This document shows, in pieces, positions 28,155-37,654 of a DNA stretch of 64,000 bases (position 1 is the stretch's first letter; each line of letters opens with the position of its first letter). The stretch is taken from positions 1-64,000 of the forward strand of contig NZ_JACJTQ010000026.1 of assembly GCF_014698735.1 (NCBI RefSeq), in the 5' to 3' direction. The position numbers and the translations under genes are program-made. Source of the stretch: Anabaena catenula FACHB-362 (GTDB lineage Bacteria; Cyanobacteriota; Cyanobacteriia; Cyanobacteriales; Nostocaceae). Under the pieces are notes generated by a model that was given only the letters and a program-made list of their open reading frames with translations, did not search any database and was not told the origin of the DNA.

Positions 28155-28829
28155 ATGAGTAATAATTTAGCAATCAAACTGCGTTCTGGTACTCAACAAG
28201 CTCATACAGACGCAGAAAATGTCGGCTTCATGAAATGTTTTGTCCAAGGTGTTATTGATAGAGACTGCTTTATTCAGTTGTTGAAGAATTTGTATTTTGT
28301 TTACAGTGAACTAGAAGCAGCAATTGAGAAAAATAAACAACATCCTGTTATTAGTGTAGTTTATTTTCCTGAACTAAAGCGCCAAGCTTCCCTAGAAAAA
28401 GACATGGAGTTTTATTATGGAAGTCAATGGTACAAGAGAATCTCACCTTCAACTGCTGCTCAAAATTACATTGCTCGTATTCAAGAAATATCTGCTCATG
28501 AACCTGCATTATTGTTAGGTCATTCATATACTCGTTATATGGGTGATCTTTCTGGAGGACAAATGCTACAAAAAATTGCTCAGTCAGCTTTAAAATTGTC
28601 TGGATATGAAGGAACTTCCTTTTACAACTTTGAGCAAATTCCAGATAAGCAAGCATTCAAAAACAAGTATCGTCAAGCATTAGATACAGTACCTGTAGAT
28701 GATACAAATGCTGATAAAATTGTAGCAGAAGCTAACCATGCTTTTTACTTGAATACGCAGATAATTAAGGAGTTAGAAAGTATTTTAATTCTAGCTCTTG
28801 GTCGAGCTACGTATAATGACTTAATTTGA
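28155..28829 (+). CDS. heme oxygenase (biliverdin-forming)
   Basis: A 224-residue heme oxygenase converting heme to biliverdin IX-alpha, CO and iron, with ferredoxin as electron donor; biliverdin feeds phycobilin synthesis. The proximal His is in QQAHTDAEN near the N-terminus, and the distal-helix signature GDLSGGQ is present. Length is normal. I start at the ATG at 28155 (AAGGAAG about 7 nt upstream) rather than a TTG nine codons earlier. It is likely the microoxic HO2 isoform, judging by its place between acsF and hemN. Confidence 0.95.
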   Translation: MSNNLAIKLRSGTQQAHTDAENVGFMKCFVQGVIDRDCFIQLLKNLYFVYSELEAAIEKNKQHPVISVVYFPELKRQASLEKDMEFYYGSQWYKRISPSTAAQNYIARIQEISAHEPALLLGHSYTRYMGDLSGGQMLQKIAQSALKLSGYEGTSFYNFEQIPDKQAFKNKYRQALDTVPVDDTNADKIVAEANHAFYLNTQIIKELESILILALGRATYNDLI

Positions 28830-29195
28830 TTAGGTAACTCTGCAAATTAATGAAATTATGAATTACGCAAAATATCTCTTAAACTCTTGTTATTTTGCGT
28901 CTTTTACGGTTTATTAAAAATAGTAGAATTCACAACTAAACTAGTTTGTGTAGTCGTGAATTCTATTTACTACAACTGGTTTATAGTATTTTTGATCAAA
29001 ACCGGGTTTCTTAACGTAAGTCCTAGCTAGTTCGTTTCAGTCTTCTAAACTGAAGCATACAAATATATTGGCAATTAGTAATCAAAAAAATTGTCAATCT
29101 TACAACACCAAATTGGGAAAAATAACCGTGAGTATTCCCAATTCAAAATTGCTATGACCACTAGGAACTAAACTTAAAGATACTCGGAGGTTTTG
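28830..29195. other. structured spacer between heme oxygenase and hemN
   Basis: 366 nt with a perfect 10-bp stem (TAGAATTCAC at 28924-28933 with GTGAATTCTA at 28956-28965, inner arms also partly paired), a perfect palindrome TTTTGATCAAAA at 28990-29001, and a small hairpin TTCAGT/ACTGAA at 29036-29054. The first could end or process the heme oxygenase transcript; the second could be a hemN operator. Confidence 0.45.
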
Positions 29196-30578
29196 ATGGT
29201 CTTTCTATTACCTGGTGTAAAATTTGATCTGGATCTGATTAAGAAGTATGATACTCGCGCACCCAGATACACTAGCTACCCACCCGCTACAGAATTAAGT
29301 GAGACATTCACTACTAAGGATTTTCAAGCTGCAATTACTGCTTCTAATCAACGACAAACACCCCTATCTTTGTATTTCCACATTCCCTTTTGTCAGAGTG
29401 CTTGCTATTTTTGTGGCTGTAATACGGTGATTTCTAGTAATAAGAATATTGCCAAACCCTACCTAGAACATTTGGTGCAAGAAATCCAAAACACCACAGC
29501 TTTGATTGACACAAGTAGGAAAGTGCTTCAGGTTCATTGGGGTGGTGGTACACCTAATTATTTGGAACTTCACCAAGTTGAATTTTTGTGGAACAAGATT
29601 AATCATTATTTCAACATTGATTCGCAAGCTGAAGTCTCAATTGAAATTAACCCGCGCTATGTGACTAGAGAGTACATCCAGTTTCTGAAAGATATTGGCT
29701 TTAATCGCATTAGTTTTGGTATCCAGGATTTTAACCCACAAGTGCAAGTAGCGGTGAACCGTATTCAACCAGAAGCAATGCTGTTTGATGCAATGGGTTG
29801 GATTAAAGAAGCTAAATTTGATAGTGTGAATGTGGATTTAATTTATGGTTTACCCTACCAAAATCTTCAGACTTTTCGGGAAACTATACACAAGACCATT
29901 GCTTTAGATCCTGATAGAATTGTGGTGTTTAATTTTGCTTATGTACCGTGGATGAAACCTGTGCAGAAAAGGATTCCCCAAGATGCATTACCCGCAGCAC
30001 AGGAAAAGTTAGATATGCTGAAAATGACTATCGAGGAGTTAACAAGTAACGAATATCTGTTTATTGGGATGGATCATTTTGCGAAAACTAATGACGAATT
30101 AGCGATCGCTCAACGTCATGGTACTCTAAAACGTAACTTCCAAGGTTACACTACTCACGCGGAAACGGAACTTTTTGGTTTTGGTTCCACATCGATTAGT
30201 ATGCTAGAAGATGCTTATGCTCAAAATCACAAAGGATTGAAGGACTATTACCAAGCCGTTACAGCAGGTATAATCCCTACTAGTAAAGGTGTCAAACTAA
30301 GCCAGAATGATATCATCAGACGGGATGTCATTATGTCTATCATGTCTCACTTTCAGCTACATAAGTCAGACATTGAAGCCAAATACCACATCAGTTTTGA
30401 TCAGTATTTCTCTCCCGAATTAGAGGAGTTAAAACCCTTAGAAGCTGATGGATTAGTCAATTTATTAGCTGATGAAATCCAAATTACCGATACTGGTAGA
30501 TTATTGGTAAGAAATATTGCTGTCATCTTCGATACTCATACAAGAACCAGAGAGACAAAATTCTCTCGCGCAATTTAA
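29196..30578 (+). CDS. hemN: oxygen-independent coproporphyrinogen III oxidase
   Basis: A 460-residue radical-SAM enzyme that decarboxylates coproporphyrinogen III to protoporphyrinogen IX without O2. The cluster motif is CQSACYFCGC (CxxxCxxC plus a further Cys). The substrate/SAM site has VHWGGGTPNYL, and the HemN-specific DHFAKTNDELAIA and HRNFQGYTT-like (KRNFQGYTTH) segments are present. Length is normal for true HemN rather than HemW (about 380). The ATG at 29196 has CGGAGG five nt upstream. Together with acsF and heme oxygenase it forms the low-oxygen tetrapyrrole set. Confidence 0.96.
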   Translation: MVFLLPGVKFDLDLIKKYDTRAPRYTSYPPATELSETFTTKDFQAAITASNQRQTPLSLYFHIPFCQSACYFCGCNTVISSNKNIAKPYLEHLVQEIQNTTALIDTSRKVLQVHWGGGTPNYLELHQVEFLWNKINHYFNIDSQAEVSIEINPRYVTREYIQFLKDIGFNRISFGIQDFNPQVQVAVNRIQPEAMLFDAMGWIKEAKFDSVNVDLIYGLPYQNLQTFRETIHKTIALDPDRIVVFNFAYVPWMKPVQKRIPQDALPAAQEKLDMLKMTIEELTSNEYLFIGMDHFAKTNDELAIAQRHGTLKRNFQGYTTHAETELFGFGSTSISMLEDAYAQNHKGLKDYYQAVTAGIIPTSKGVKLSQNDIIRRDVIMSIMSHFQLHKSDIEAKYHISFDQYFSPELEELKPLEADGLVNLLADEIQITDTGRLLVRNIAVIFDTHTRTRETKFSRAI

Positions 30579-31010
30579 GTATGGGTAATTGGTAATTGGT
30601 AATTGGTAATTGGTAATGGAGTAAGTAGAAATTTATTGGTTTTGACTTCTGAATTTTCACTTTATTATTACCTTTACCTGTTACCAGTCCCGAATATGAC
30701 ACAACCTATTTTTATGCATCATCCAAAAGTAATATTACGACGCTTAAATATGGGTACAGCAGCTTTTAGCGGTTAGTAATAAACCTATTTTTTTCCTGGG
30801 CTTTGTCAAGAAGTATCTTACTTTATTCACCTGCAATCTGCTGCACTATAGTAGCACAATTGAAAATACAAGAAATACAAAAAAATAAGTTTATTTTTAA
30901 TAAGTCTACCTTTTGATTTTTACATTTATCTCATTTGGTAGAAAGAAAGGTAATTAATAATTGATAAGTTTAATACTGGATGAGTGAGATTTTTAAGGAA
31001 AGAAAAAATA
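30579..31010. other. intergenic region after hemN
   Basis: 432 nt. It begins with a GGTAATT heptamer array (30583-30619). The rest is AT-rich, with no gene or hairpin I can support apart from the likely promoter of the GlsB-type gene. Confidence 0.5.
30583..30619. repeat. GGTAATT heptamer tandem repeat
   Basis: About five copies of GGTAATT follow the hemN stop codon. The same unit, mixed with GGTAATG, follows gap1 at 44974-45013. Confidence 0.88.
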
Positions 31011-31283
31011 ATGAATATAATTGCTTGGATAGTTCTAGGACTATTAGCTGGCGCTCTTGCTAAAGCTGTTTATCCTGGTTATCAAGGTGGCGGAATTCTC
31101 TCAACCATAATTTTAGGTATTGTTGGCTCTTTTATTGGTGGGACTTTGTTCACACTAATCCAAACAGGAACCCTGCAATTGACATCTACTAGTTTAAGTA
31201 TTCCTGGACTTTTTGTAGGAATGATTGGGGCAATAATTGCGATTTATCTATGGGGATTATTTAAAAGTAGTAGTAGAGCTTAA
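31011..31283 (+). CDS. GlsB/YeaQ/YmgE-family small membrane protein
   Basis: A 90-residue protein with three hydrophobic helices and the family's glycine-rich pattern (WIVLGLLAGALAK, then GGGILSTIILGIVGSFIGG, then GLFVGMIGAIIAIYLWG). The family is linked to stress responses in bacteria, but its biochemical role is not established. I start at the ATG at 31011 (AAGGAAAG about 8 nt upstream) instead of an upstream in-frame TTG. The manganese catalase follows after 61 nt on the same strand, so they are probably one operon and both stress-related. Confidence 0.88.
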   Translation: MNIIAWIVLGLLAGALAKAVYPGYQGGGILSTIILGIVGSFIGGTLFTLIQTGTLQLTSTSLSIPGLFVGMIGAIIAIYLWGLFKSSSRA

Positions 31284-31344
31284 ATTTGGATTTTACGTTG
31301 TTTTGGATTTGATGTAAATTCGCTGTAAATTTTGAATTAGTTGT

Positions 31345-32037
31345 ATGTTTTTCCACAAAAAAGAACCTATTCATGCAGTCAAAGTTGATGAAGCTAACCC
31401 CCGTTTTGCACAATTACTTCTAGAACAATTCGGAGGAGCAACAGGGGAACTTTCAGCAGCTTTGCAATATTGGGTACAATCTTTTCATGTAGAAAATCCT
31501 GGTATCCGCGATATGCTCCAAGATATTGCAATTGAAGAGTTTGGGCATTTAGAGATGGTGGGTAAACTCATCGAATCTCATACCAAAAATTCCGATCAAA
31601 CAGAAGCTTACAAAAGTACTCTTTTTGCGATCCGAGGAGTTGGTCCCCATTTTCTTGATAGTCAAGGTAATGCTTGGAGTGCAAAATACTTGAATGAAGG
31701 CGGCGATGTTGTGCGTGATTTACGTGCTAATATTGCGGCGGAGGCAGGCGCTCGTCAAACCTATGAAGCGTTAATTAAGCTGGCAACAGATGAGGGAACT
31801 AAAAACACTTTAGTGCATCTATTAACGCGAGAAATTTCTCATACCCAGATGTTTATGAAGGCTTTGGAGTCTTTGGGTAAGTTGACTGATCCTCTTTTTG
31901 GGAATATTCAACCTGATGAAAGCGTTTCTCTCTACTACAACTTATCGACAAATGGCAACGAGCAAAATGAGCGCGGTCCTTGGAATTCTGAACCAACATT
32001 TCAATACATCGCTAATCCCCTAGAAACTCATTCTTAA
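31345..32037 (+). CDS. manganese (non-heme) catalase
   Basis: A 230-residue ferritin-like dimanganese catalase that removes H2O2. Metal-ligand motifs are visible: GELSAALQY (Glu near 35), IAIEEFGHLEM (Glu and His near 66-70), AAEAGARQTYE and REISHTQMF (Glu/His of the second half). It resembles the short cyanobacterial KatB-type Mn-catalases rather than the longer Lactobacillus form. It is soluble. It follows the GlsB-type gene and converges on the alcohol dehydrogenase gene. Its placement by the low-oxygen cluster suggests a role in oxidative stress when cells return to oxygen; that is inference. Confidence 0.94.
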   Translation: MFFHKKEPIHAVKVDEANPRFAQLLLEQFGGATGELSAALQYWVQSFHVENPGIRDMLQDIAIEEFGHLEMVGKLIESHTKNSDQTEAYKSTLFAIRGVGPHFLDSQGNAWSAKYLNEGGDVVRDLRANIAAEAGARQTYEALIKLATDEGTKNTLVHLLTREISHTQMFMKALESLGKLTDPLFGNIQPDESVSLYYNLSTNGNEQNERGPWNSEPTFQYIANPLETHS

Positions 32038-32077
32038 TGATTGATGGATTTTAATTGGCTACAATTTTGCATTAAAT

Positions 32078-32103
32078 AGGGTGGGCTTTTAGTTGTCCAC
32101 CCT
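32078..32103. terminator. stem-loop between convergent catalase and dehydrogenase genes
   Basis: AGGGTGG at 32078-32084 pairs with CCACCCT at 32097-32103. It lies between converging genes and is probably a bidirectional terminator. A degenerate CCACTTGCTAAAAGTCGG-type dispersed repeat follows. Confidence 0.5.
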
Positions 32104-32210
32104 TCCAGCGCCACTTGCTAAAAGTCGGTAAATCCGCCCCAGGCAGTGGCTCTACCATCAGAGTTTTAATGATAGATAATATGCAAGTTAGATTTCCATC
32201 AGTCAATAAT

Positions 32211-33323
<1,113 letters not shown>

Positions 33324-33456
33324 TTAGTTCTCCTGATATTGACTTTTAATGAGTTTATCTCAGCAAATGGATACATAAATTTATGATTTTGCTGTCTTTT
33401 ATATGATATGCATAAAGATTTTTTTAGTAACCACTTGCCAAACGACTTTTTGATAT

Positions 33457-33470
33457 AGTACATTTGTACG
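33457..33470 (+). promoter_or_regulatory. LexA-like box
   Basis: AGTACATTTGTACG fits, as I remember it, the cyanobacterial LexA consensus RGTACNNNDGTWCB at every position. It is not next to a classical SOS gene; avtA and the dehydrogenase flank it. It could be chance or part of a degraded mobile repeat. Confidence 0.4.
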
Positions 33471-33485
33471 ATTACAAGAGAAATC

Positions 33486-33515
33486 CCCCACCTCACAAGT
33501 GGGGCTTTATTTTTT
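33486..33515 (+). terminator. intrinsic terminator-like hairpin
   Basis: CCCCAC at 33486-33491 pairs with GTGGGG at 33499-33504 and is followed by CTTTATTTTTTC. No plus-strand gene precedes it, so it would end a small RNA starting near 33400-33480, or it may be the 3' remnant of a mobile element. Confidence 0.5.
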
Positions 33516-33680
33516 CTTTCGTTGTTTATACATTGCTCAAACTCAAGAACTCCCAGAGTTTGTTAAAATCGCATTCACTGGTTTAGAGTGGTAAAAGGCG
33601 GCAGCATCTGTCTTTGTCTGGGCCGCAACCACTGTCTAATTTATCCACTTCTGCGATTATTTAAGTCTGTACAAAAGCCT

Positions 33681-34964
33681 ATGAAACCTGCCCTTACTAA
33701 AATTGGCTCTCAAATGTCTAACTTAACTGGTGTGAGAGCGATTATGAAAGATATTAACGAAACCCTCAGAGCTAGTAAGGGACAGGAATTATATAATTTG
33801 AGTGCGGGAAACCCGTTGATTTTACCAGAGGTAGAACAGTTATGGCGGGACTGCACAGCAGATTTATTAGCTAGTTCTGAATATGGTGAAGTTGTATGTC
33901 GTTATGGTTCTAGTCAAGGCTACTCACCATTAATTGACGCAATTGTCAAGGATTTTAACCAGCGTTATGGGTTAAGTTTAACTGAGCGTAACATTTTAAT
34001 CACTGCGGGTAGTCAAACTATCTATTTTTACGCGGCTAATGCTTTTGGTGGATATACGATTGATGGCGGTTTAAAAGAGATTGTGCTGCCATTAAGTCCA
34101 GATTATACTGGCTATGGTGGTGTTTGTTTATTCCCAGAAGCTTTGGTTGCCTATAAACCCACTCTAGATATTGATACAGCCGCCCACAGATTTAAATATC
34201 GTCCTGATTTTAACCAACTTTCGATTACAGAAAATACTGGTTGTGTGATTTTCTCTCGTCCTTGCAATCCTACGGGTAACGTTTTAACTAATGATGAAGT
34301 TCATAAAATTGCGGCTTTAGCTGCACCTTATGATGTCCCTGTGTTCATTGATTCAGCTTATGCACCTCCTTTCCCGGCGTTGAACTTCACAGAAATGACT
34401 CCGGTATTTGGGGAAAATATCCTGCACTGTATGAGTTTATCAAAAGCCGGATTGCCAGGAGAAAGAATTGGGGTAGCAATTGGTGATGAAAAGCTAATTC
34501 AGGTTTTGGAATGTTTCCAAACCAATGTGGGAATTCATTCTTCTCGATATGGTCAAGCGATCGCTGCTCGTGCGATAGAATCAGGTACATTAGCGAATAT
34601 TGCTGAAAATGTAATTCGTCCTTTCTACCAGAAAAAGTTTGATGTGTTAGAAAGCACTTTAGAAGCAGCAATGCCCAAAAATTTACCTTGGTTTTTACAT
34701 CGTGGTGAAGGAGCGATTTTTGGTTGGTTATGGTTGCAAGATTTACCCATGACTGACTGGGAATTTTACCAGGAATTAAAGAAAGTGGGTGTCATTGTTG
34801 TCCCTGGTAGTAGTTTCTTCCCTGGTTTAAAAGAGGAGTGGGAACACAAACACCAATGTCTGCGAATTAGTTTAACTGGTAGTGATGAGGAAATTACTAT
34901 CGGTATGCAGCGTTTAGCTAAGGTTGCTGAACGAGTTTATCAAGTTGCGCCTGTGAGTGTGTAA
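33681..34964 (+). CDS. avtA: valine--pyruvate aminotransferase
   Basis: A 427-residue fold-type I PLP transaminase that follows E. coli AvtA closely along its length. The PLP lysine is in CMSLSKAGLPGERIG. Conserved neighbours are SRPCNPTGNVLTNDE, the cofactor Asp/Tyr in VFIDSAYAPPFP, and VVPGSSFFPGL near the C-terminus. It interconverts valine and alanine with their 2-oxo acids. I start at the ATG at 33681 (MKPALTKIGS), since the open frame upstream reads like non-coding DNA. rimM begins 5 nt after the stop, so the two are co-transcribed. Confidence 0.9.
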   Translation: MKPALTKIGSQMSNLTGVRAIMKDINETLRASKGQELYNLSAGNPLILPEVEQLWRDCTADLLASSEYGEVVCRYGSSQGYSPLIDAIVKDFNQRYGLSLTERNILITAGSQTIYFYAANAFGGYTIDGGLKEIVLPLSPDYTGYGGVCLFPEALVAYKPTLDIDTAAHRFKYRPDFNQLSITENTGCVIFSRPCNPTGNVLTNDEVHKIAALAAPYDVPVFIDSAYAPPFPALNFTEMTPVFGENILHCMSLSKAGLPGERIGVAIGDEKLIQVLECFQTNVGIHSSRYGQAIAARAIESGTLANIAENVIRPFYQKKFDVLESTLEAAMPKNLPWFLHRGEGAIFGWLWLQDLPMTDWEFYQELKKVGVIVVPGSSFFPGLKEEWEHKHQCLRISLTGSDEEITIGMQRLAKVAERVYQVAPVSV

Positions 34965-34969
34965 GAGAA

Positions 34970-35659
34970 ATGAACCGCGAAGACGCAAAGAACGCGAAGA
35001 AGAAGAAGCAAGGGAAGGCTGTAGGGGCGGGGTCTCCCCGCCCTCCTAAACCTAAAACTCCTAAGCCTCAGTCCCCAGTTCCCAATCTTGATGATTGGTT
35101 GGAAATTGGTAAAATTGTTTCACCTCAAGGTTTAGCTGGGGAGTTGCGGGTTTATCCTAATACTGACTTTCCCGAACGCTTTGAGGAACCGGGAACACGC
35201 TGGTTATTACGTCCAGGGGAAACAGAACTTCAACAGGTAGAGTTATTAGATGGGCGGTATATTGAGAATAAGAATCTTTATGTGATTAAATTGGAGGGAG
35301 TAAGCGATCGCCATCAAGCTGAAAATATGCGTGATTGTCGATTTTTTGTCCCAATTAGCGATCGCCCAGAATTAGACGAAGGGGAATATCATGTTTTAGA
35401 CTTGATAGGATTGCAAGTCTTCATGCAAGAATCTGGGGAATTTGTAGGAACAGTGGTGGATATATTACCTTCAGGTCATGATTTATTAGAAGTACAATTA
35501 GATCCAGCTTTTGCAACTAATAAAGAAGAACCAGCAACGGAAAAAGAACGAAAAAATGTTTTAATTCCTTTTGTTATGGAAATTGTTCCTGTTGTAGATT
35601 TAGAAACCCGTCGAGTTGAAATTACTCCTCCCCCCGGTTTGTTGTCAATTAATGATTAG
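34970..35659 (+). CDS. rimM: ribosome maturation factor RimM with a repeat-derived N-terminal extension
   Basis: A 229-residue 16S rRNA processing factor for 30S head assembly; it binds ribosomal protein S19. The N-terminal RimM barrel begins at about residue 40 (DDWLEIGKIVSPQGLAGELR). The PRC-like C-terminal half has GEYHVLDLIGLQV and VDILPSGHDLLEV and ends VLIPFVMEIVPVVD. Residues 1-38 are Lys/Pro-rich and unlike RimM. The start ATG and first 13 codons lie inside a dispersed intergenic repeat (ATGAACCGCGAAGACGC). No in-frame ATG or GTG exists nearer the domain, so this repeat probably supplies the real start. The avtA stop is 5 nt upstream. Confidence 0.93.
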   Translation: MNREDAKNAKKKKQGKAVGAGSPRPPKPKTPKPQSPVPNLDDWLEIGKIVSPQGLAGELRVYPNTDFPERFEEPGTRWLLRPGETELQQVELLDGRYIENKNLYVIKLEGVSDRHQAENMRDCRFFVPISDRPELDEGEYHVLDLIGLQVFMQESGEFVGTVVDILPSGHDLLEVQLDPAFATNKEEPATEKERKNVLIPFVMEIVPVVDLETRRVEITPPPGLLSIND

Positions 35660-35675
35660 TTTTTAATAATTGTAG

Positions 35676-35701
35676 GTTGGGTTGACGCAAGGAAACCCAA
35701 C
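35676..35701. terminator. GTTGGGTT palindrome after rimM
   Basis: GTTGGGTT at 35676-35683 pairs with AACCCAAC at 35694-35701. It is one of several copies of this small palindrome found at gene ends in the window. Confidence 0.5.
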
Positions 35702-35765
35702 ATGATCGAGACTTTATTGAGTTGCACTATCGCTGAACAAAACCTACCAATAGAGTGAAATTGAG

Positions 35766-35794
35766 ATCCCCGACTTCTTTAACAAATTGGGGAT
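35766..35794. terminator. ATCCCC/GGGGAT stem-loop between convergent genes
   Basis: ATCCCC at 35766-35771 pairs with GGGGAT at 35789-35794, flanked by the GACTTCTTTAA motif of a dispersed repeat. It lies between rimM (plus) and the Uma2 gene (minus). A related AGGATCT hairpin is at 36726-36758. Confidence 0.45.
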
Positions 35795-35805
35795 TTGCAT
35801 ACTAA

Positions 35806-36657
35806 CTATAAATCATCATCTAATTCATCAGGATTAATGCCTAACTGACGCAACCTTTCTGCTAATTGTTCAGATTTTCTTTTTGCTTCAGTCGCTTCTT
35901 GTTTAGCTTCTTTAGCATTTTCCTCAGCAAGAATAGCTCTTTCTGTCGCAGCAGCAGCTTGTTCTGTAGCAGCAACAGCTTCCTCTGTAGGTTCAGGAAT
36001 TAATTCTCCTTCGAGTGTAAACCACCTTAACCACAACTTAGAAATCCCTCGAAATGAACCTTCCCATAATCCTAAACTTAACCCTAATTCTGGCATTGGT
36101 AAACGCCCTTCAGTCAAATTCATCGGTTCATAATGACCACCGACTAAATTAAATGGGCGGAGTTCATTAGTATAACGACTAAAAACAATATAATAAGGAA
36201 TCCGCAAAATGCGCTCATAAACTTCCCATTTTGTCGGAGGTTTATCTTTTTGACTTTCCTTATTACCTAAATCTTCATCTTCTGTACCAGGAGATAATAA
36301 TTCTACCACCACAAAAGGATTTACTGTTTCTTGCCAAGTAACGTAACTTAAACGTAAATCTTGACCTTTATATAACCTGGAAACTCCAACAACACCGAAC
36401 CAATCTGGACGTTTATACCATAAAGGATGTTCAAGATCATAATAAAGATTAAGATCCGCAGCACTATAAACAAGTTCTGGACTCCAGTTTATAGGTTGAA
36501 AGGTTAGGTATAAAAGTAAAGGTTGTAAAAAATGAAATTCGTCTGGCAAACCGGGTTCCTCTGGGTTTTCACTAGGTAAATCATACATTGTCGGTAGGTT
36601 TTCCCAAGGGGGAAGGGGAGGATCTGATTGAGAAATCAGGAGAGGGGAGAAAGTCAT
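35806..36657 (-). CDS. Uma2-family (DUF820) putative endonuclease
   Basis: A 283-residue protein of the PD-(D/E)xK-fold Uma2 family, greatly expanded in cyanobacteria. The core is RPDWFGVVGV followed by PFVVVELLSPGTEDEDLG, with the Lys of a VYERILRIPYYIVF helix-strand unit after it. The C-terminal tail (about 230-283) is a coiled coil rich in Ala/Glu/Lys (EEAVAATEQAAAATERA). The family is often described as a restriction-like nuclease, but its physiological role is unproven. It may be one of many paralogues in this genome. Confidence 0.88.
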   Translation of the reverse strand: MTFSPLLISQSDPPLPPWENLPTMYDLPSENPEEPGLPDEFHFLQPLLLYLTFQPINWSPELVYSAADLNLYYDLEHPLWYKRPDWFGVVGVSRLYKGQDLRLSYVTWQETVNPFVVVELLSPGTEDEDLGNKESQKDKPPTKWEVYERILRIPYYIVFSRYTNELRPFNLVGGHYEPMNLTEGRLPMPELGLSLGLWEGSFRGISKLWLRWFTLEGELIPEPTEEAVAATEQAAAATERAILAEENAKEAKQEATEAKRKSEQLAERLRQLGINPDELDDDL

Positions 36658-36725
36658 AAATAAATTAAATAAATTTCGCTTCCTTAAATTCTAGTTTAAC
36701 AAACTCTTATAATACAAGAACAACA

Positions 36726-36758
36726 AGATCCTTGACCTCTTTAAAAAGTCGAGGATCT
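36726..36758 (-). terminator. hairpin after dienelactone hydrolase gene
   Basis: AGATCCTTGAC at 36726-36736 pairs with GTCGAGGATCT at 36748-36758 (10 of 11 positions, one wobble). It is directly downstream of the minus-strand hydrolase stop codon. Confidence 0.45.
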
Positions 36759-36768
36759 ATGTTTATAA

Positions 36769-37509
36769 TTACCTTTTAAATTTCCGTTCCAAGAAAGCGA
36801 TAATTTCTCCCCAAGCTGAAGTAGCAGCAACAGCATCAAAACGATAACCATCATCTCTCATAAAAGTATGTTCCGCTTCATAACAGAAAAGTTGATGAGG
36901 TATTTTTGCAGCTTCTAAAGCATTAATTATCGTATGTCGGTCATTTTCTGGAATATGTGGATCTTGAGTTCCGAAAATTAACAACATTTCTCCTTTAATT
37001 TCCTCAAATCTGTGAATAGTGTCCGCCACACCTTTACCTAATTTACCGCTAGGAATACCAGTAGGATAACAAGAAACACAAGCTTTAATTTCACTTTCAA
37101 AAGCAGCGCGAAAAGCTAAATGTCCACCAATACAAAAACCCAAAGTGCCGATTTTATCAGCAATAACTGAATTATCATTTTTGAGAAAATCAATTACAGC
37201 ACGAGTATCAGCATCATATTCAGAAATTAACGTGCGTCGTGCATCATCATTACCGCGCATTCTGCCAAGATCATTAGGTTCAATCACAGAACCCACAGGT
37301 TCAATGCGGTGAAAAATTTCCGGTGCGGCGACAACATAACCAAAACCAGCTAAATAATTAACTAACCGAATTATGGCATCACCTAACTGATAAATATCAC
37401 TGTAAAAAACAATTCCTGGATATTTACCCTCTGGTTTAGGAGATGCAACATAAACCCGCATTAAGCTATCATCTACTCTTAATTCAATATTGCGTTTAAC
37501 GATTTGCAT
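36769..37509 (-). CDS. dienelactone hydrolase family protein
   Basis: A 246-residue alpha/beta hydrolase. The nucleophile is the Cys of GFCIGGHLAF (GxCxGG, the dienelactone hydrolase form of the nucleophile elbow). The acid is Asp in GTQDPHIPEND and the base is His in YEAEHTFMRD. It is soluble with no signal peptide. A true chlorocatechol pathway is not present here, so the natural substrate is unknown; in cyanobacteria these proteins are usually annotated only to family level. Confidence 0.92.
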   Translation of the reverse strand: MQIVKRNIELRVDDSLMRVYVASPKPEGKYPGIVFYSDIYQLGDAIIRLVNYLAGFGYVVAAPEIFHRIEPVGSVIEPNDLGRMRGNDDARRTLISEYDADTRAVIDFLKNDNSVIADKIGTLGFCIGGHLAFRAAFESEIKACVSCYPTGIPSGKLGKGVADTIHRFEEIKGEMLLIFGTQDPHIPENDRHTIINALEAAKIPHQLFCYEAEHTFMRDDGYRFDAVAATSAWGEIIAFLERKFKR

Positions 37510-37654
37510 TTTTCGTTTTTTGGTAATGTGTTAATTTGTAATTCTTCAGATTTAATAATAATCAGTAAATTTTCCCAAAATACCCGATTGTTTAAAGAAG
37601 CCAGGGATCTCTGAGTTATGATATACAGAAACAGGGTTATAAAAGCAACATCCT

